NCBI GenBank assembly: GCA_963803265.1 | Contig: CAWDLZ010000011.1 | Location: forward strand, 186,001 to 250,000 | Direction of reading: 5' to 3' | Length of the DNA stretch: 64,000 bases | DNA from: CAIKMD01 sp963803265 | GTDB taxonomy: Bacteria; Pseudomonadota; Alphaproteobacteria; ATCC43930; CGMCC-115725 | In this document: positions 46,332 through 55,878 of the stretch, in pieces | How the letters are laid out: every line of letters starts with the position of its first letter | How positions within the stretch are numbered: position 1 is the first letter of the stretch | The notes under the pieces: model-generated | The model's input: the letters and a program-made list of their open reading frames with translations, nothing else | The model's database searches: none | What the model was told of the DNA's origin: nothing | Translations under genes and position numbers: made by a program

Positions 46332-46624
46332 CGGCTTTTCTCCCATCGAAAAACTCGTTTCGTTCGTTTTCCGCAAACCACTTGCGCGCCGGATCGCGAC
46401 GGTGCGATGAAGCGGCTTAAAGGCACGGCGACGAGGAATCGACCCGAACGATAGCATTCCGCTAGGGTGTCCGAAAGCCGAAGGGGGTCAAGATGCCGCT
46501 CGCGCACGTTAACTCCTGTCGAAGCTCGACAGCCAGGATCAGGTAACGGCGCCTCTTTCGGCTCGCCTGAGGCCGTGCCATATTTCGCACGCTATACCAA
46601 GTGAACCTACTCGGGAGGACAAGA
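46332..46624. promoter_or_regulatory. Divergent intergenic region, TRAP binding protein / hydrolase
   Basis: These 293 bases lie between divergent genes and show no gene. A strong GGGAGGAC ribosome-binding site ends it before 46625. Promoters could not be assigned. Confidence 0.4.
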
Positions 46625-47722
46625 ATGGCGAACGAGACCAAAGAGCGCGTGCCCGACGCCAACGTCAAGGCGGCACGGGCCGGTTGGATCACCCGCTTCG
46701 TTTCCGCCGGCGTGCCCGTGACGGATTTTCTCGAGCTGGCCTATGCCATCGACCGCTGGGACGATTGGTGCCAGACTTGGTGCGAGCGCGCCGCGCAATA
46801 CGAAAAGATCGGGCGCGCCTGCCTCGCCGAAAACGAGAACGCCTCGGCCGCGCTGCACCTCGTCACGGCTTCGGTCGAGTACCACTTCGCTAAGTTCTAT
46901 TTCACCCACGACGTCAAACAGATGAAGGCGGCGCACCTTAAGGCCGTGGAGTGCCGCACCTTGGCGCTTCCGCATCTGTCACCGCCCGGCGAGCGCGTCG
47001 CCATTCCGTTCGAGGGCAAGCATCTCTATGGCAATCTGCGAAAGCCCCACGATGCCTCCGCCCCAAGCCCGGTGCTCCTGGTCATATCGGGCATGGATTC
47101 GACCAAGGAGGAGCAGCACAATTACGAGCAGCTTTTCCTCGAGCGCGGGATCGCGACGCTGTCCTTCGACGGGCCGGGCCAGGGCGAGGCGGAATACGAT
47201 TGGCCGGTCCGCCACAGCTTCGAAGAGCCGGTTGGCGCCGTGATTGAGTGGGTGGAGAAGCGCATCGATCTCGACGGCGGCCGGGTCGGCATATCGGGCG
47301 CGTCGATGGGTGGCTACTACGCGCCGCGGGCCGCGGCCTTCGAGAAGCGGGTGAAGGCCGCCATCGCCAATAGCGGCGCCTACAGCGTCATCGAGAATTT
47401 CGATCCGCGCCCGCAGATCCTCAAGGACGCCTATGTCCTCCGCACCCATTCGAAGACCATGGATGAGGCGCGCGAGAAGACGCGGCCCTTCGACATGACC
47501 GGCGTCGCCTCGCGCATCACCTGCCCGATGTTCATCATTGCCGGAAAGGACGACCACATTACGCGCTGGCAGGACGCGGAGCGCGTGGCGAAGGAGGTCA
47601 AGGGGCCGTGCGTGTTCCTTGCGCTCGAGGGCGGCATGCATGTCGGCCACAACCGCGGCCACCTCTGGCGCACGCAATCCGCCGACTGGATGGCCGTGCA
47701 GCTCGGCGTGCCGAAGCGATAA
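46625..47722 (+). CDS. Alpha/beta hydrolase of the dihydropseudooxynicotine hydrolase type
   Basis: 365 residues. The helical N-terminal ~130 residues (AYAIDRWDDWCQTWCERA) cap an alpha/beta-hydrolase domain with SGMDSTKEEQHNYEQLFLERG, LSFDGPGQGEAEY, the elbow GISGASMGGYYAPR and IIAGKDDHI. This architecture is that of 2,6-dihydropseudooxynicotine hydrolase, which splits carbon-carbon bonds in nicotine breakdown; the actual substrate may differ. The start at 46625 follows GGGAGGACAAGA. It is divergent from the TRAP binding protein and converges with an MFS transporter, all likely parts of one catabolic set. Confidence 0.87.
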   Translation: MANETKERVPDANVKAARAGWITRFVSAGVPVTDFLELAYAIDRWDDWCQTWCERAAQYEKIGRACLAENENASAALHLVTASVEYHFAKFYFTHDVKQMKAAHLKAVECRTLALPHLSPPGERVAIPFEGKHLYGNLRKPHDASAPSPVLLVISGMDSTKEEQHNYEQLFLERGIATLSFDGPGQGEAEYDWPVRHSFEEPVGAVIEWVEKRIDLDGGRVGISGASMGGYYAPRAAAFEKRVKAAIANSGAYSVIENFDPRPQILKDAYVLRTHSKTMDEAREKTRPFDMTGVASRITCPMFIIAGKDDHITRWQDAERVAKEVKGPCVFLALEGGMHVGHNRGHLWRTQSADWMAVQLGVPKR

Positions 47723-47726
47723 GCGC

Positions 47727-49103
47727 TTAAGGCGACACTTCCTCGAGGGCGCGGTTGCGCGCCTCGACACAGAACAGAACCGCGATTACCGCGCCCAGCG
47801 CGCTGGCGATGGTGAATTGCAGGAAAACGCCGCCGATCCCGAAGCCCTGCACGATGTAGCCGATGCTGATCTGTCCGGCGACGATGCCGACTTTCTGCCA
47901 CGAGCTCGCGATCGCGATGCCGCGCGAGCGCAGGCGGGTGGGGTAGATCTCGGCGCTGTAGAGGAATATGAGCGACGAGATCGACGCCATCAGCACGTCG
48001 CCGACCGTGACGGCGACGAGGACGATTGTCGCGCTCGGTGCGCCGCTCAGCCACAGGTACAAGAACACCGCGGCGATCAGCGCAAAGCAGGTCGTGAACC
48101 AAGCGCGCCGCCCGGTGCGGTCAACAAACAGCGCAACCACGATGACGCCGATCATCCCGGCGACGGTGGTATAGGCCGAGTATTGCAGCGCCGTCTTCAC
48201 CTCGAGGTGGTAGACGGTGCGATAGAGCGTCGGCAGCCACGAGATAAGCGCGTTGCTGACGAAATAGATGCAGAAGAACAGCAGCCACACGACGAAGGTC
48301 CGACCGCGATAGATGCCGCGGAAGATCTCGGTCCATGCCGGCCGCTTCTCGTTCGGGTTCGAGGGCAAAATCTTGGGCGCCGGCAGCGTCTTGCCTTCGG
48401 CCACGGCGGCGTCTTCGATGCCCCGTACCACTCGATCGGCCTCGGCGAAGCGTCCCTTGTCGGCGTACCAGCGCGCCGATTCGGGCAGCAGGAGGAAGCA
48501 GATTGCGAGCGGCGCCGGCACCGCGCCAAGAAGGAACATCGACTGCCAGCCGAAAGTCGGTACCAGCCAGGGCGAGATGAACGCCGCGCCCGCAAGGCCG
48601 AAGATGAAGATGCCTTGGAACAGGAGAAAGAAGCGGCCGCGGCCATGCGCCTGCGCCATCTCGGTCAAATAGGCTGCGGCGGCCGGTCCGAGCCCGCCCA
48701 GCCCCAGCCCCTCGACCGCGCGGCAGGCGACGAGCGATTGGAAATCCCAGGCGAAGGCCGATGCGAGGCTGGCCAGACCGAAGAGCGCGGTCGCGATCAT
48801 CATGGTTTTCAGCCGGCCGATGCCGTCGCCTGCCCAAGCGAAGATCAAGCCCCCGAACAGCGAGCTGATATTCGAGCTTGCGATCAAGAACCCGATCTGC
48901 GGTTGCGACAGATGCCACTGGGTGACCAGCACGGGCAGGACGTAGGAGATCGCGAGGAAGTCGTAGCCGTCGAAGAAGGTCGCGGCGGCGCAGATGAAGC
49001 GCGCCTTGAAATGAAACCGCGTATAGGGAATGCGCTCGATCCGGCCGATGATGGCGGCGACGCTTGTTGCTGGCGCCGAATACGGCACTGCGGCGTCCGT
49101 CAT
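47727..49103 (-). CDS. MFS transporter, aromatic acid:H+ symporter-like
   Basis: 458 residues with twelve membrane segments. The first helix has the charged FFDGYDFLAISYVLPVL pattern of the AAHS/sugar porter group, loop 2-3 has WAGDGIGRLKTMM, and the middle region has EGLGLGGLGPAAAAYL. The second half contains FVDRTGRRAWF and YSAEIYPTRLRSRG. It imports an organic or aromatic acid with protons. The ATG at 49103 follows CGGGGGGATC. It ends 4 bases from the convergent hydrolase gene. Confidence 0.88.
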   Translation of the reverse strand: MTDAAVPYSAPATSVAAIIGRIERIPYTRFHFKARFICAAATFFDGYDFLAISYVLPVLVTQWHLSQPQIGFLIASSNISSLFGGLIFAWAGDGIGRLKTMMIATALFGLASLASAFAWDFQSLVACRAVEGLGLGGLGPAAAAYLTEMAQAHGRGRFFLLFQGIFIFGLAGAAFISPWLVPTFGWQSMFLLGAVPAPLAICFLLLPESARWYADKGRFAEADRVVRGIEDAAVAEGKTLPAPKILPSNPNEKRPAWTEIFRGIYRGRTFVVWLLFFCIYFVSNALISWLPTLYRTVYHLEVKTALQYSAYTTVAGMIGVIVVALFVDRTGRRAWFTTCFALIAAVFLYLWLSGAPSATIVLVAVTVGDVLMASISSLIFLYSAEIYPTRLRSRGIAIASSWQKVGIVAGQISIGYIVQGFGIGGVFLQFTIASALGAVIAVLFCVEARNRALEEVSP

Positions 49104-49417
49104 GATCCCCCCGAAGCGCTTGTTATCGCGCGACAATAGCCAAAGCGGCGGCTGCGGTAATCAAAAATCGCTCGCCCCGAAAGTCCTAGGGCTTGTTCGG
49201 TGGCGGCGACGCCATGCCGAATGCACCGTTCATCCGCAAGGACGAAAGGGAGCTCGCCAATCCGCTGAAGCCCAAAGCCTTCGCGCTGCCTACGAAGCTT
49301 GGCGATGGGGTAACCATCCGGGCGGCCGGGGCTCTTGCCGAAGCCGTGCGAATCCCTCACTCTCGGTGCATTGGCAACAGGCTCGGCCGCGGCCGGACCA
49401 GAGGAGGGGAGCAAAAA
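49104..49417 (+). other. Intergenic region with a weak coding-like frame
   Basis: The 314 bases between the MFS and oxidase genes contain an open frame from about 49214 (MPNAPFIRKDERELANPLKP) that continues in frame into the oxidase gene. It has no recognised domain and no good ribosome-binding site. It could be an N-terminal extension or a remnant; GAGGAGGGG at 49411 supports the later start. Confidence 0.35.
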
Positions 49418-49858
49418 ATGATCAAGATGACCGACGCCATCCGCGGCGTGCTGAACTCGGCGCTGGCCGATGGGACGCCCTGCCTGCTCGGCACGGCGAC
49501 CAAGGACGGCTACCCTCAGATCAGCCCCAAGGGCAGCATCGTCGTCTTCAACGACGATACGCTGTGCTACTGGGAGCGTAGCAATCGCAGCGCCATGAAG
49601 CGCGTCGGCGAGAACCCTCATGTCGTGATCTTCTACCGCAACACCGACAAGGCGAAGGACATCCCGTTTCGCGCCGGCTGCATGCGCTTCTATGGCGACG
49701 TGCGCGCGGTTACCGCCGGCCCCGAGCGCGACCAGGTGTGGGAGTTGATCCCCGAGGCCGAGCGCAGGCCCGATCCAGAAAAGAAGGGCACTGCGATGCT
49801 GGTCAGGCTCGATCGCGTCGAGGAGATCTCGGGCAACGTCGTGATGCAGCGCGACTGA
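49418..49858 (+). CDS. Pyridoxamine 5'-phosphate oxidase-like flavoprotein
   Basis: 146 residues forming a split-barrel flavin-binding domain. LLGTATKDGYPQISPKGSIVVF is the typical opening of the PNPOx-like family and RSAMKRVGENPHVVIFYRN follows. Such proteins bind FMN or F420; the substrate is unknown. The ATG at 49418 follows GAGGAGGGGAGC. It precedes a glycosyltransferase gene by 22 bases. Confidence 0.83.
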   Translation: MIKMTDAIRGVLNSALADGTPCLLGTATKDGYPQISPKGSIVVFNDDTLCYWERSNRSAMKRVGENPHVVIFYRNTDKAKDIPFRAGCMRFYGDVRAVTAGPERDQVWELIPEAERRPDPEKKGTAMLVRLDRVEEISGNVVMQRD

Positions 49859-49880
49859 CGGGTGGCTCGCCGCTCCCGAT

Positions 49881-50828
49881 ATGCTCGTGCCGTCATCCGA
49901 TGGGGGCGTAAGCTTCGTCATTCCGGTTTACAACAAGCGGCAATTCCTGCCGCAGGTGATTGCCGGGTTGAAGGCTCAGCGCGGCGATTTCGCGCGCGAG
50001 TTCATCTTCGTCGATGACGGATCGACCGACGGCTCGGGCGACGAATTGCGGCGTTTGGTCGGCGGTCTTGGGGATACGCATATTCTTGTCGAGACCAATT
50101 CGGGTCCGAGCGTCGCCACCAATCGCGGCCTCGAGAACGCGCGCTATCCGCTGATCAAGCTGGTGGATGGCGACGACGTGCTGTTGCCCGACGCGACGGC
50201 GTCGTTACGGGCTGCGCTGCTGCGGCATCCGGACTGCGTGCTCGCCTATGGAACAGCGGGCGCTTACGCCTCGGTCGAAGAGGCGCTGGCGAGGCTCGCG
50301 GACGCGCTTGCACCACCCACGAGCGACGGGACAGACCGCGTGGTCGACGCGCTACCGGGGCTCCTCCGGGGGTGTCATCTCGGCCCGAGCAACTGCCTCG
50401 CCCTTGCCGCGGCGATGCGCGAGGTGGGCGGGTGCGACGAGCGCATTTTCGTCCAGGATTACTCGCTGTTCCTCAGGCTCGCGGCCCGCGGGAAGTTCGT
50501 CGCGACCGAGATTCCGACCGTCATCAACCCAAGCACCGCCGAGGGGCGGCTCAATGACGGCGGTCCGCAAGTCCTCCATGACATCAATCTTGCCCTCGTC
50601 TATTTTTTGGCGGAAGCGAACCTGCCTTCGCCGCTGACGGCTATGGCGGCGCGGCGGGCGGTGACGCGCGCCTGGCTGTGGGCCAAGCGGCGCGAGGGCG
50701 CACCGGCGCTATCCTATTGGTCGCTGCTGCGACTTGCCGCGTACCTGCCGATTCCGGGCCTCACGCCGATTCTCCTGCGCTGCAGCTGCGCCGCCTTCAC
50801 GCAGAACCGAAGCGTGAGGACGAGTTGA
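49881..50828 (+). CDS. Glycosyltransferase family 2
   Basis: 315 residues. The GT-A fold shows VSFVIPVYNKRQFLPQVIAGL, the nucleotide-sugar-binding FVDDGSTDGSGDEL, NSGPSVATNRGLENA and the metal-binding KLVDGDDVLLPDA. It transfers a sugar from a nucleotide donor, probably for a surface polysaccharide. A second pattern EIPTVINPSTAEG is in the C-terminal half. There are no other polysaccharide genes beside it. The start at 49881 could be an upstream GTG, but this ATG fits the family. Confidence 0.87.
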   Translation: MLVPSSDGGVSFVIPVYNKRQFLPQVIAGLKAQRGDFAREFIFVDDGSTDGSGDELRRLVGGLGDTHILVETNSGPSVATNRGLENARYPLIKLVDGDDVLLPDATASLRAALLRHPDCVLAYGTAGAYASVEEALARLADALAPPTSDGTDRVVDALPGLLRGCHLGPSNCLALAAAMREVGGCDERIFVQDYSLFLRLAARGKFVATEIPTVINPSTAEGRLNDGGPQVLHDINLALVYFLAEANLPSPLTAMAARRAVTRAWLWAKRREGAPALSYWSLLRLAAYLPIPGLTPILLRCSCAAFTQNRSVRTS

Positions 50829-50844
50829 GCGCGCGACCGAACCT

Positions 50845-52482
50845 TCAGCGTTCAACCGAGCGATCGGTTGACTTCTCGGTAATGAATTCGAGGAGCGCGG
50901 GCTGGCCACCCTTGATCTTGTCGATCGCGCGCTTGATCGCCGGCACGATCGCGCCAGGCTCGGTCACGCGCTCGGAATAGAGACCGAGCGAGCGCGCGAG
51001 ATCGGCGTAATTGCCGCTGATATCGGTCGAGCGGAACTTGTCGGTCGAATACTGCATCACCCCCAGCTCCGCCGCCATGGTGGAATTGTTCAGGAGGATC
51101 GACAGGATCGGAATATGCGCGCGCGCGGCGGTCTCGAGGTCCATGCCGGTGAAACCGATCGCCGCATCGCCCCAGACATTGATGCACAGCTTGTCGGGCG
51201 CGGCGAGCTTGGCGCCCAGGGCGAGGCCGAGCCCATAGCCGAGTTGGGTGCTCTTGCCCCAGCCGATATAGGAACGCGGCGTCTTCGACTGCCAGAACGG
51301 GACAAGCTGGTCGCGCGGGCTGCCGGAATCGTGGGTGACGATGGTGTTGGCGACATCGACCGTATGCATCAAGTCCCAGATCACGCGGTAGGGCGAGAGC
51401 GGCGTCGCATTCGAGGTCAGCTTGGGCATCCAGTGGCCCAGCCATTCCTCGCGCAACGATCGGATTTCGCCGGTGACCGAAGCCAGGCGGCCGCGCGGCT
51501 TGCCCTTGAGCCGGTCGCTGACCTCGGCGATGAGTGCATCGAGCGCCAAGGCCGCGTCGCCGACGAGCGCTAGGTGCGCGGCGATGTCCTTGTTGATGTC
51601 GCCCGGATCGAGGGTGAGGTGGACCATCTTCTTGCCCTTGGGCATCTGCATGTTGAAGGGCGTCGCCGTCCAGCTGCAGCCCGCGCCGAAAATCAGATCG
51701 GCGTTCTGCAGCATGCGATGATAATGCCGGCCATAGGTCGTGCTGCCCGCGCCCAGGGAGAGGGGATGAGTTTCGTCGAAAGCGCTTTTCCCGGGATTGC
51801 TGGTGCCCACCGGCGCTTCCAGCAGCTCGGCCAGGGTTTGAAGCTGCGTCCAGGCCTTGGCGTAGAGGATGCCCTGGCCGGCATAAATCACCGGACGCTC
51901 GGCCGCCACCAGGGCCGCCGCCACCTCGGATACGTTCTTCGGATCGGGGCCGACACGCAGGCGCTGCGTCTTCTCATAGACCAGCGGCTCGGGAACCTCC
52001 TCGTTCCACAAATCCACCGGCACCTCGACCATCGCCGGCCCCATGCGCCCGTTCTTGGCCTGGGTGAAGGCACGGCGCATCGCGTCAGGGACGGCGGAGG
52101 GCACCGTCACCTGCTCGACGGATTTGGTGACGTGCCGGAAATTGAGCGCGGCGCTGAAATTAGGCTTCACGCCAGCCTGGCTGCGCGAATGGCCGGCCGG
52201 GAGGATGACCATCGGGACGGATTCGGCGAAAGCCTGGGCCACGCCGCCGAACGCGTTCTCGGTTCCCGGGCCTTGTTGCATGGCGAAGACGCCAATGCGG
52301 TCGCCGCAGGACACGCGTCCCAGCGCGTCGGCCATATGGACGCCGGTGCGTTCCTGGCGCACCAGGATGGGCCTTATACCGGCCTCGGCGACCGCCTCGA
52401 TAACGCCGTTGCGCGGATAGCAGACGAGATATTCGACGCCTTCGCGTCGCAAAATCTGGGCGATCGCCGCACTGACCTTCAT
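50845..52482 (-). CDS. Thiamine-diphosphate-dependent enzyme, acetolactate synthase large-subunit-like
   Basis: 545 residues with the three-domain ThDP layout. Catalytic glutamate in PILVRQERTGVHMADALGR (near residue 44); central domain PVIYAGQGILYAKAW; ThDP pyrophosphate/Mg site NVWGDAAIGFTGMD followed by LLNNSTM. Related proteins are decarboxylases or carboligases of 2-oxo acids (acetolactate synthase, oxalyl-CoA decarboxylase, sulfopyruvate decarboxylase). No regulatory small subunit is present, arguing against true acetolactate synthase. It is the last gene of the long operon from 62839 and presumably acts on a keto acid made by the upstream enzymes. Confidence 0.85.
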   Translation of the reverse strand: MKVSAAIAQILRREGVEYLVCYPRNGVIEAVAEAGIRPILVRQERTGVHMADALGRVSCGDRIGVFAMQQGPGTENAFGGVAQAFAESVPMVILPAGHSRSQAGVKPNFSAALNFRHVTKSVEQVTVPSAVPDAMRRAFTQAKNGRMGPAMVEVPVDLWNEEVPEPLVYEKTQRLRVGPDPKNVSEVAAALVAAERPVIYAGQGILYAKAWTQLQTLAELLEAPVGTSNPGKSAFDETHPLSLGAGSTTYGRHYHRMLQNADLIFGAGCSWTATPFNMQMPKGKKMVHLTLDPGDINKDIAAHLALVGDAALALDALIAEVSDRLKGKPRGRLASVTGEIRSLREEWLGHWMPKLTSNATPLSPYRVIWDLMHTVDVANTIVTHDSGSPRDQLVPFWQSKTPRSYIGWGKSTQLGYGLGLALGAKLAAPDKLCINVWGDAAIGFTGMDLETAARAHIPILSILLNNSTMAAELGVMQYSTDKFRSTDISGNYADLARSLGLYSERVTEPGAIVPAIKRAIDKIKGGQPALLEFITEKSTDRSVER

Positions 52483-52547
52483 GGCATCCCTCCTGAAACT
52501 TGGCGTCTATATAAGGACGTGCCCGCGTCCGAAGCAAAGTCTGTTTT

Positions 52548-53765
52548 TTATTTCGAGGCGATGATCGAACCAAACAGCTGCCAGCGCGCGCCGTCGAACC
52601 GCGCCATTTGCAGTTGCTTGATCGGCGAATAGTCGGTCGGGCTGGTGTTGACGGTGATGCCGGGCAGCAGCACGCCGATCGCGAGATTCCTGAGGTTCGT
52701 CGCCTGCCGCAGGACGTTCTCGCGGGTGAGATCGTCGCCACATTGCCGCAGGACTTGGGCCATGGTGACGGCCTCGGCATAGGCGACGAGGTTTAGGGGA
52801 TTGGTCTTGTCGCCCGCCGGGTTGTACCGGTCCATGAACGCGGCCCAAGCCTTCAGCTCGGCGTCGTCCCGCCAGGTCGGATCCGACGGATCCTTGACGA
52901 ACACGCTGGTAACGAGCCCGAGCGCGTTTTCCAGCCCTGCGGGCCGCAGCACGGCGTCGATCGAGTTCGTCCCGCTTTGGACGACGGTGATCTTGCGCTG
53001 CCAGCCGATCTCGCCAGCCTTGCGGATCGCGAGCGAGCCGAATTTCGGCGTCGCGACGATGACGAAGGTATCGGCGCCCGACGCTTGAAGGCTGACGATC
53101 TGCGAATCGACGGTGGCGTCGGTAATCTCGTAAGACGCCGAGGCGACCAGCATCCGAGCCGCGTTGTCGCCTAGCTTGTCCTTGATTCCCGCCAGCAAGT
53201 CCTTGCCGAAATCGTCGTTCTGATAGAGCACGGCGATCTTGGCATCCGGGTGGCTTTGCAGAATGTAGGACGCATAGACGCGCCCCTCGCTGAAATAGTT
53301 GGTGATCCAGCCCATCGTCCAGGGATAGGTCTTGGGATCGGCGAATTTCGTCGCCCCCGAGGAGATGAACAATTGCGGAATCTTTTCGCGGTTGAGATAG
53401 GGCGCGATCGCCGTATTCGCCGCGGTGCCCAGCGAATCGAAAATCAACAGCACCCGATCGCTCTCGACGAGCTTGCGCACCAGCTCGACCGTCTTGGGCG
53501 GCGTGTAGGCATCGTCATAGGAGATGAAAGTGATCTTCCGCCCGTTGACGCCGCCTTGATCGTTCAACATCTTGAAATAAGCGGCCTCGGTCTTGCCGAT
53601 CTCGGACAAGCCCGAGGCCGGGCCGCTATAGGCCATGGTGTTGCCGATCTTGATTTCGGTGTCGCTGACGCCGGGACCGTATTGCTTCTGTGCCGCGGCC
53701 GGAGACCCTTGAGCGATCAACGCCCCCAAAACCGCCAGCAGCGATGCAAAGACGCGAAGTGGCAT
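52548..53765 (-). CDS. Branched-chain-amino-acid-type ABC transporter binding protein
   Basis: 405 residues, Peripla_BP_6 family. The signal peptide MPLRVFASLLAVLGALIAQGSPAAA precedes KQYGPGVSDTEIKIGNTMAYSGPASG, the usual opening, and then YDDAYTPPKTVELVRKLVESD and FISSGATKFADP. It binds amino acids or aromatic acids. No Liv-type permease or ATPase is nearby. It lies between the racemase-like gene (76 bases) and the ThDP enzyme (65 bases), all on the same strand, so it should deliver the substrate of this pathway. Confidence 0.88.
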   Translation of the reverse strand: MPLRVFASLLAVLGALIAQGSPAAAQKQYGPGVSDTEIKIGNTMAYSGPASGLSEIGKTEAAYFKMLNDQGGVNGRKITFISYDDAYTPPKTVELVRKLVESDRVLLIFDSLGTAANTAIAPYLNREKIPQLFISSGATKFADPKTYPWTMGWITNYFSEGRVYASYILQSHPDAKIAVLYQNDDFGKDLLAGIKDKLGDNAARMLVASASYEITDATVDSQIVSLQASGADTFVIVATPKFGSLAIRKAGEIGWQRKITVVQSGTNSIDAVLRPAGLENALGLVTSVFVKDPSDPTWRDDAELKAWAAFMDRYNPAGDKTNPLNLVAYAEAVTMAQVLRQCGDDLTRENVLRQATNLRNLAIGVLLPGITVNTSPTDYSPIKQLQMARFDGARWQLFGSIIASK

Positions 53766-53841
53766 GAAGATTCTCCCCGGCGGTTTCTTGAGCAACCGTG
53801 ATGCGGTGCCTCGGCGCCGCCGCACGGCCCTTCAACGATTG

Positions 53842-54609
53842 CTAATCCGACGCCAACAGCTTGCCATGATCCTGGATCGGCTTCCAGACACCGAGAACAT
53901 GAAAGACGTCCCAGATCATCGCCTGAAGATTTGTCACAACCGGCTTGCCGAAATCTTCCTCGAGAGCGACGGCAACCGGCTCGGACAGCCACGAGCCGCC
54001 GCCCAGATAGAGACCGTCGGCCTCCGGATGGTCTTCCAACGCGCGACGCCCGAGCGCATAGGCTTGCGCCATGTGGTCGCGCGAGCTAACGCGCGTGAAT
54101 TCGTCCGGGCCCATCACCTCGCTGGTCACGCCGGCAATGCCGGCCCCGGCGCGAGCGAAAAACTGGGAAAGCACGCGGTTCATCTCCGGGGTCCATTTGT
54201 TCGCGACCGCGACCTTGGCCAGCCCGAGATGCCGGAGGGCCGCCACGATATTGTTGATTTGCGAGGTCGCCGGCTTGCCGGCGACGCGCGCGATATGGGC
54301 GATCACGCGGTCATGCGCCTCGACGCCGATGATCGTTGGCAGCGGAACGCCGGCCTGCACGATGATGTCGACCTCGCGCCGAACCAGCTTCTCGACATCG
54401 GCGTCGAAAGCGGCGATCACGCGTTCGATATCGGGCGTCGAGAATTCCGAGATCGACCCCGCCGTATGCACCAGGATGATCGGATCGCGCACGATCCGAT
54501 AGAACTCGTAAGTCGCTGTTTCCACGACCGGCAGCGGCAGAAGCATGCCGATCTTGCGCTTCGGGAGTTCCGCAGCGAAGCGCTCTTCCGGGAATCGGGT
54601 TTGTGCCAA
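53842..54609 (-). CDS. Asp/Glu racemase superfamily protein without cysteines (maleate isomerase/AMDase-like)
   Basis: About 255 residues. The fold pattern matches the Asp/Glu/hydantoin racemase superfamily: KIGMLLPLPVVETATYEFYR, AAFDADVEKLVRREVDIIVQAGVPL, GLAKVAVANKWTPEMN and LEEDFGKPVVTNLQAMIWD. In maleate isomerase and racemases a cysteine lies at IIVQ-A-G-V and another at YLGGGSW; both are glycines here, and the whole protein lacks cysteine. The reaction must therefore use other residues. The start is uncertain: a TTG at 54609 follows GGCAAGAA, placed just after the first amidohydrolase stop; internal ATGs would truncate the fold. Confidence 0.75.
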   Translation of the reverse strand: MAQTRFPEERFAAELPKRKIGMLLPLPVVETATYEFYRIVRDPIILVHTAGSISEFSTPDIERVIAAFDADVEKLVRREVDIIVQAGVPLPTIIGVEAHDRVIAHIARVAGKPATSQINNIVAALRHLGLAKVAVANKWTPEMNRVLSQFFARAGAGIAGVTSEVMGPDEFTRVSSRDHMAQAYALGRRALEDHPEADGLYLGGGSWLSEPVAVALEEDFGKPVVTNLQAMIWDVFHVLGVWKPIQDHGKLLASD

Positions 54610-54616
54610 TTCTTGC

Positions 54617-55842
54617 CTATTGTGCCGCGCGGGAGGCGAGCCGCCGGGCTTTTGCCGCGGACACCACCGGATCGAGATTGAAGACGCGCCGCGTGTTGCC
54701 GCCGAGGATGTTGCGCTTGGCGGTCTCGGCGAGAAACGGCAGATCGTAAATCTGACTCGGCAGATCCATGTCCCAATGCGGGTAGTCCGAGGCATACATG
54801 AGCTGCGTCTCGGCGTTCATCATCTTGAACGTCAGCTCGAGCGCCTCGCGATTCTCGACCGTCTCCATCGGCTGCGAGGTGTAATACATCTCGCGCATGT
54901 AATCGCTGGGCTTGCGCTTCAAGAGCGGCACCTCGGAGCTGCGCATCATCCACTCGTTGTCGAGCCGCTGCATCAGGAACGGGATCCATGCGAGCCCGCC
55001 CTCGACCCAGAGGACCCGGAGCTTGGGGAACCGCTCAGGCAGCCCGTTCGTCAGCCAGTTGGTGATGTGAATGATGTTGAACCAGGCGAAGCCCAGCGCA
55101 TGCGCGGCGATGAAGCGATTGCACAGCGACAGGCTTTGGCCGCCCGAAATGCCGGCGCCGTGGAAGACGAGCGGCAGATTGCGCTCCTGAAGGGCGGCGT
55201 AGGTTCTCATGTAGTCGTTGTCGTAGACGCGGCGATAATGGGGCGCGCAGATGGTGAAGCCGATGACGCCCTTCTTGTCGCCGAATTCCTGCACCATGCG
55301 GTAACAGGCACCGGGATCGTTGAAGGGCAGATAGAGCGACGCCTTGATCCGCGGCTCGGCAGCGAGGCACGACCTCGATGAGCCAGCGCGCATAGGCCCG
55401 GGCGAGCATCACCTCGACCTCGATGCGCGGGGTCATGCCAAGGCCGAGCATCGGCGTCGGGAACAGACAGATGACGTTCGACGCCCATCGCATCCATCCA
55501 GCGCTTGGTTAGCGTGATGTCGCGATGCGGGCTCGCCGGCGTCTTTTCCTTGCGACCCCCGGGATAGCGGGTAATGCGGCCAGCCATGTCCTGATAGCTG
55601 CCAGCGCCGGCCGTGATGCCGCCGCCGCCATAGCCCTGGTATTTGGCCTGGGCGCGCATCACCGGATCCTCGATATATTCGGCAATCTGGGCGAAGGACT
55701 GGGTCTCGTAATGATGCGCGTCGATATCGACGATCGAGAAATCCTCGTAGCGGCGCTGGACCGCTTGGCTCTCCGCGTTGCGAAGCAAGGTCGTCGTGTC
55801 GAATTCCTGGACGGAAAGATCGCGAAAGCTGGCGTCATCCAT
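54617..55842 (-). CDS. Tandem amidohydrolase paralog 1 (two frameshifts)
   Basis: About 407 residues after removing one base near 55479 (joining MDAMGV to NVICLFPTPML) and one near 55366 (joining WLIEVV to LAAEPRIKASLYL). Amidohydrolase-2 family barrel: IVDIDAHHYETQSF at the N-terminus, LVFHGAGISGGQ, PKLRVLWVEGGLAW and the active-site ASDYPHWDMDL near the C-terminus. It is the last and most divergent of the five paralogs (TSQPMETVENREALE). Family knowledge: metal-dependent hydrolase or decarboxylase. The stop lies 7 bases before the proposed start of the racemase-like gene. Confidence 0.87.
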
Positions 55843-55878
55843 GAGCGAACTCCTCGCGGCCGCCCGGCCTGGCGCGCC

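Noticed and set aside
47538..49139. A 533-codon plus-strand frame opposite the MFS transporter
   Set aside because: The minus strand encodes a complete twelve-helix transporter; the plus frame has only low-complexity charged sequence.
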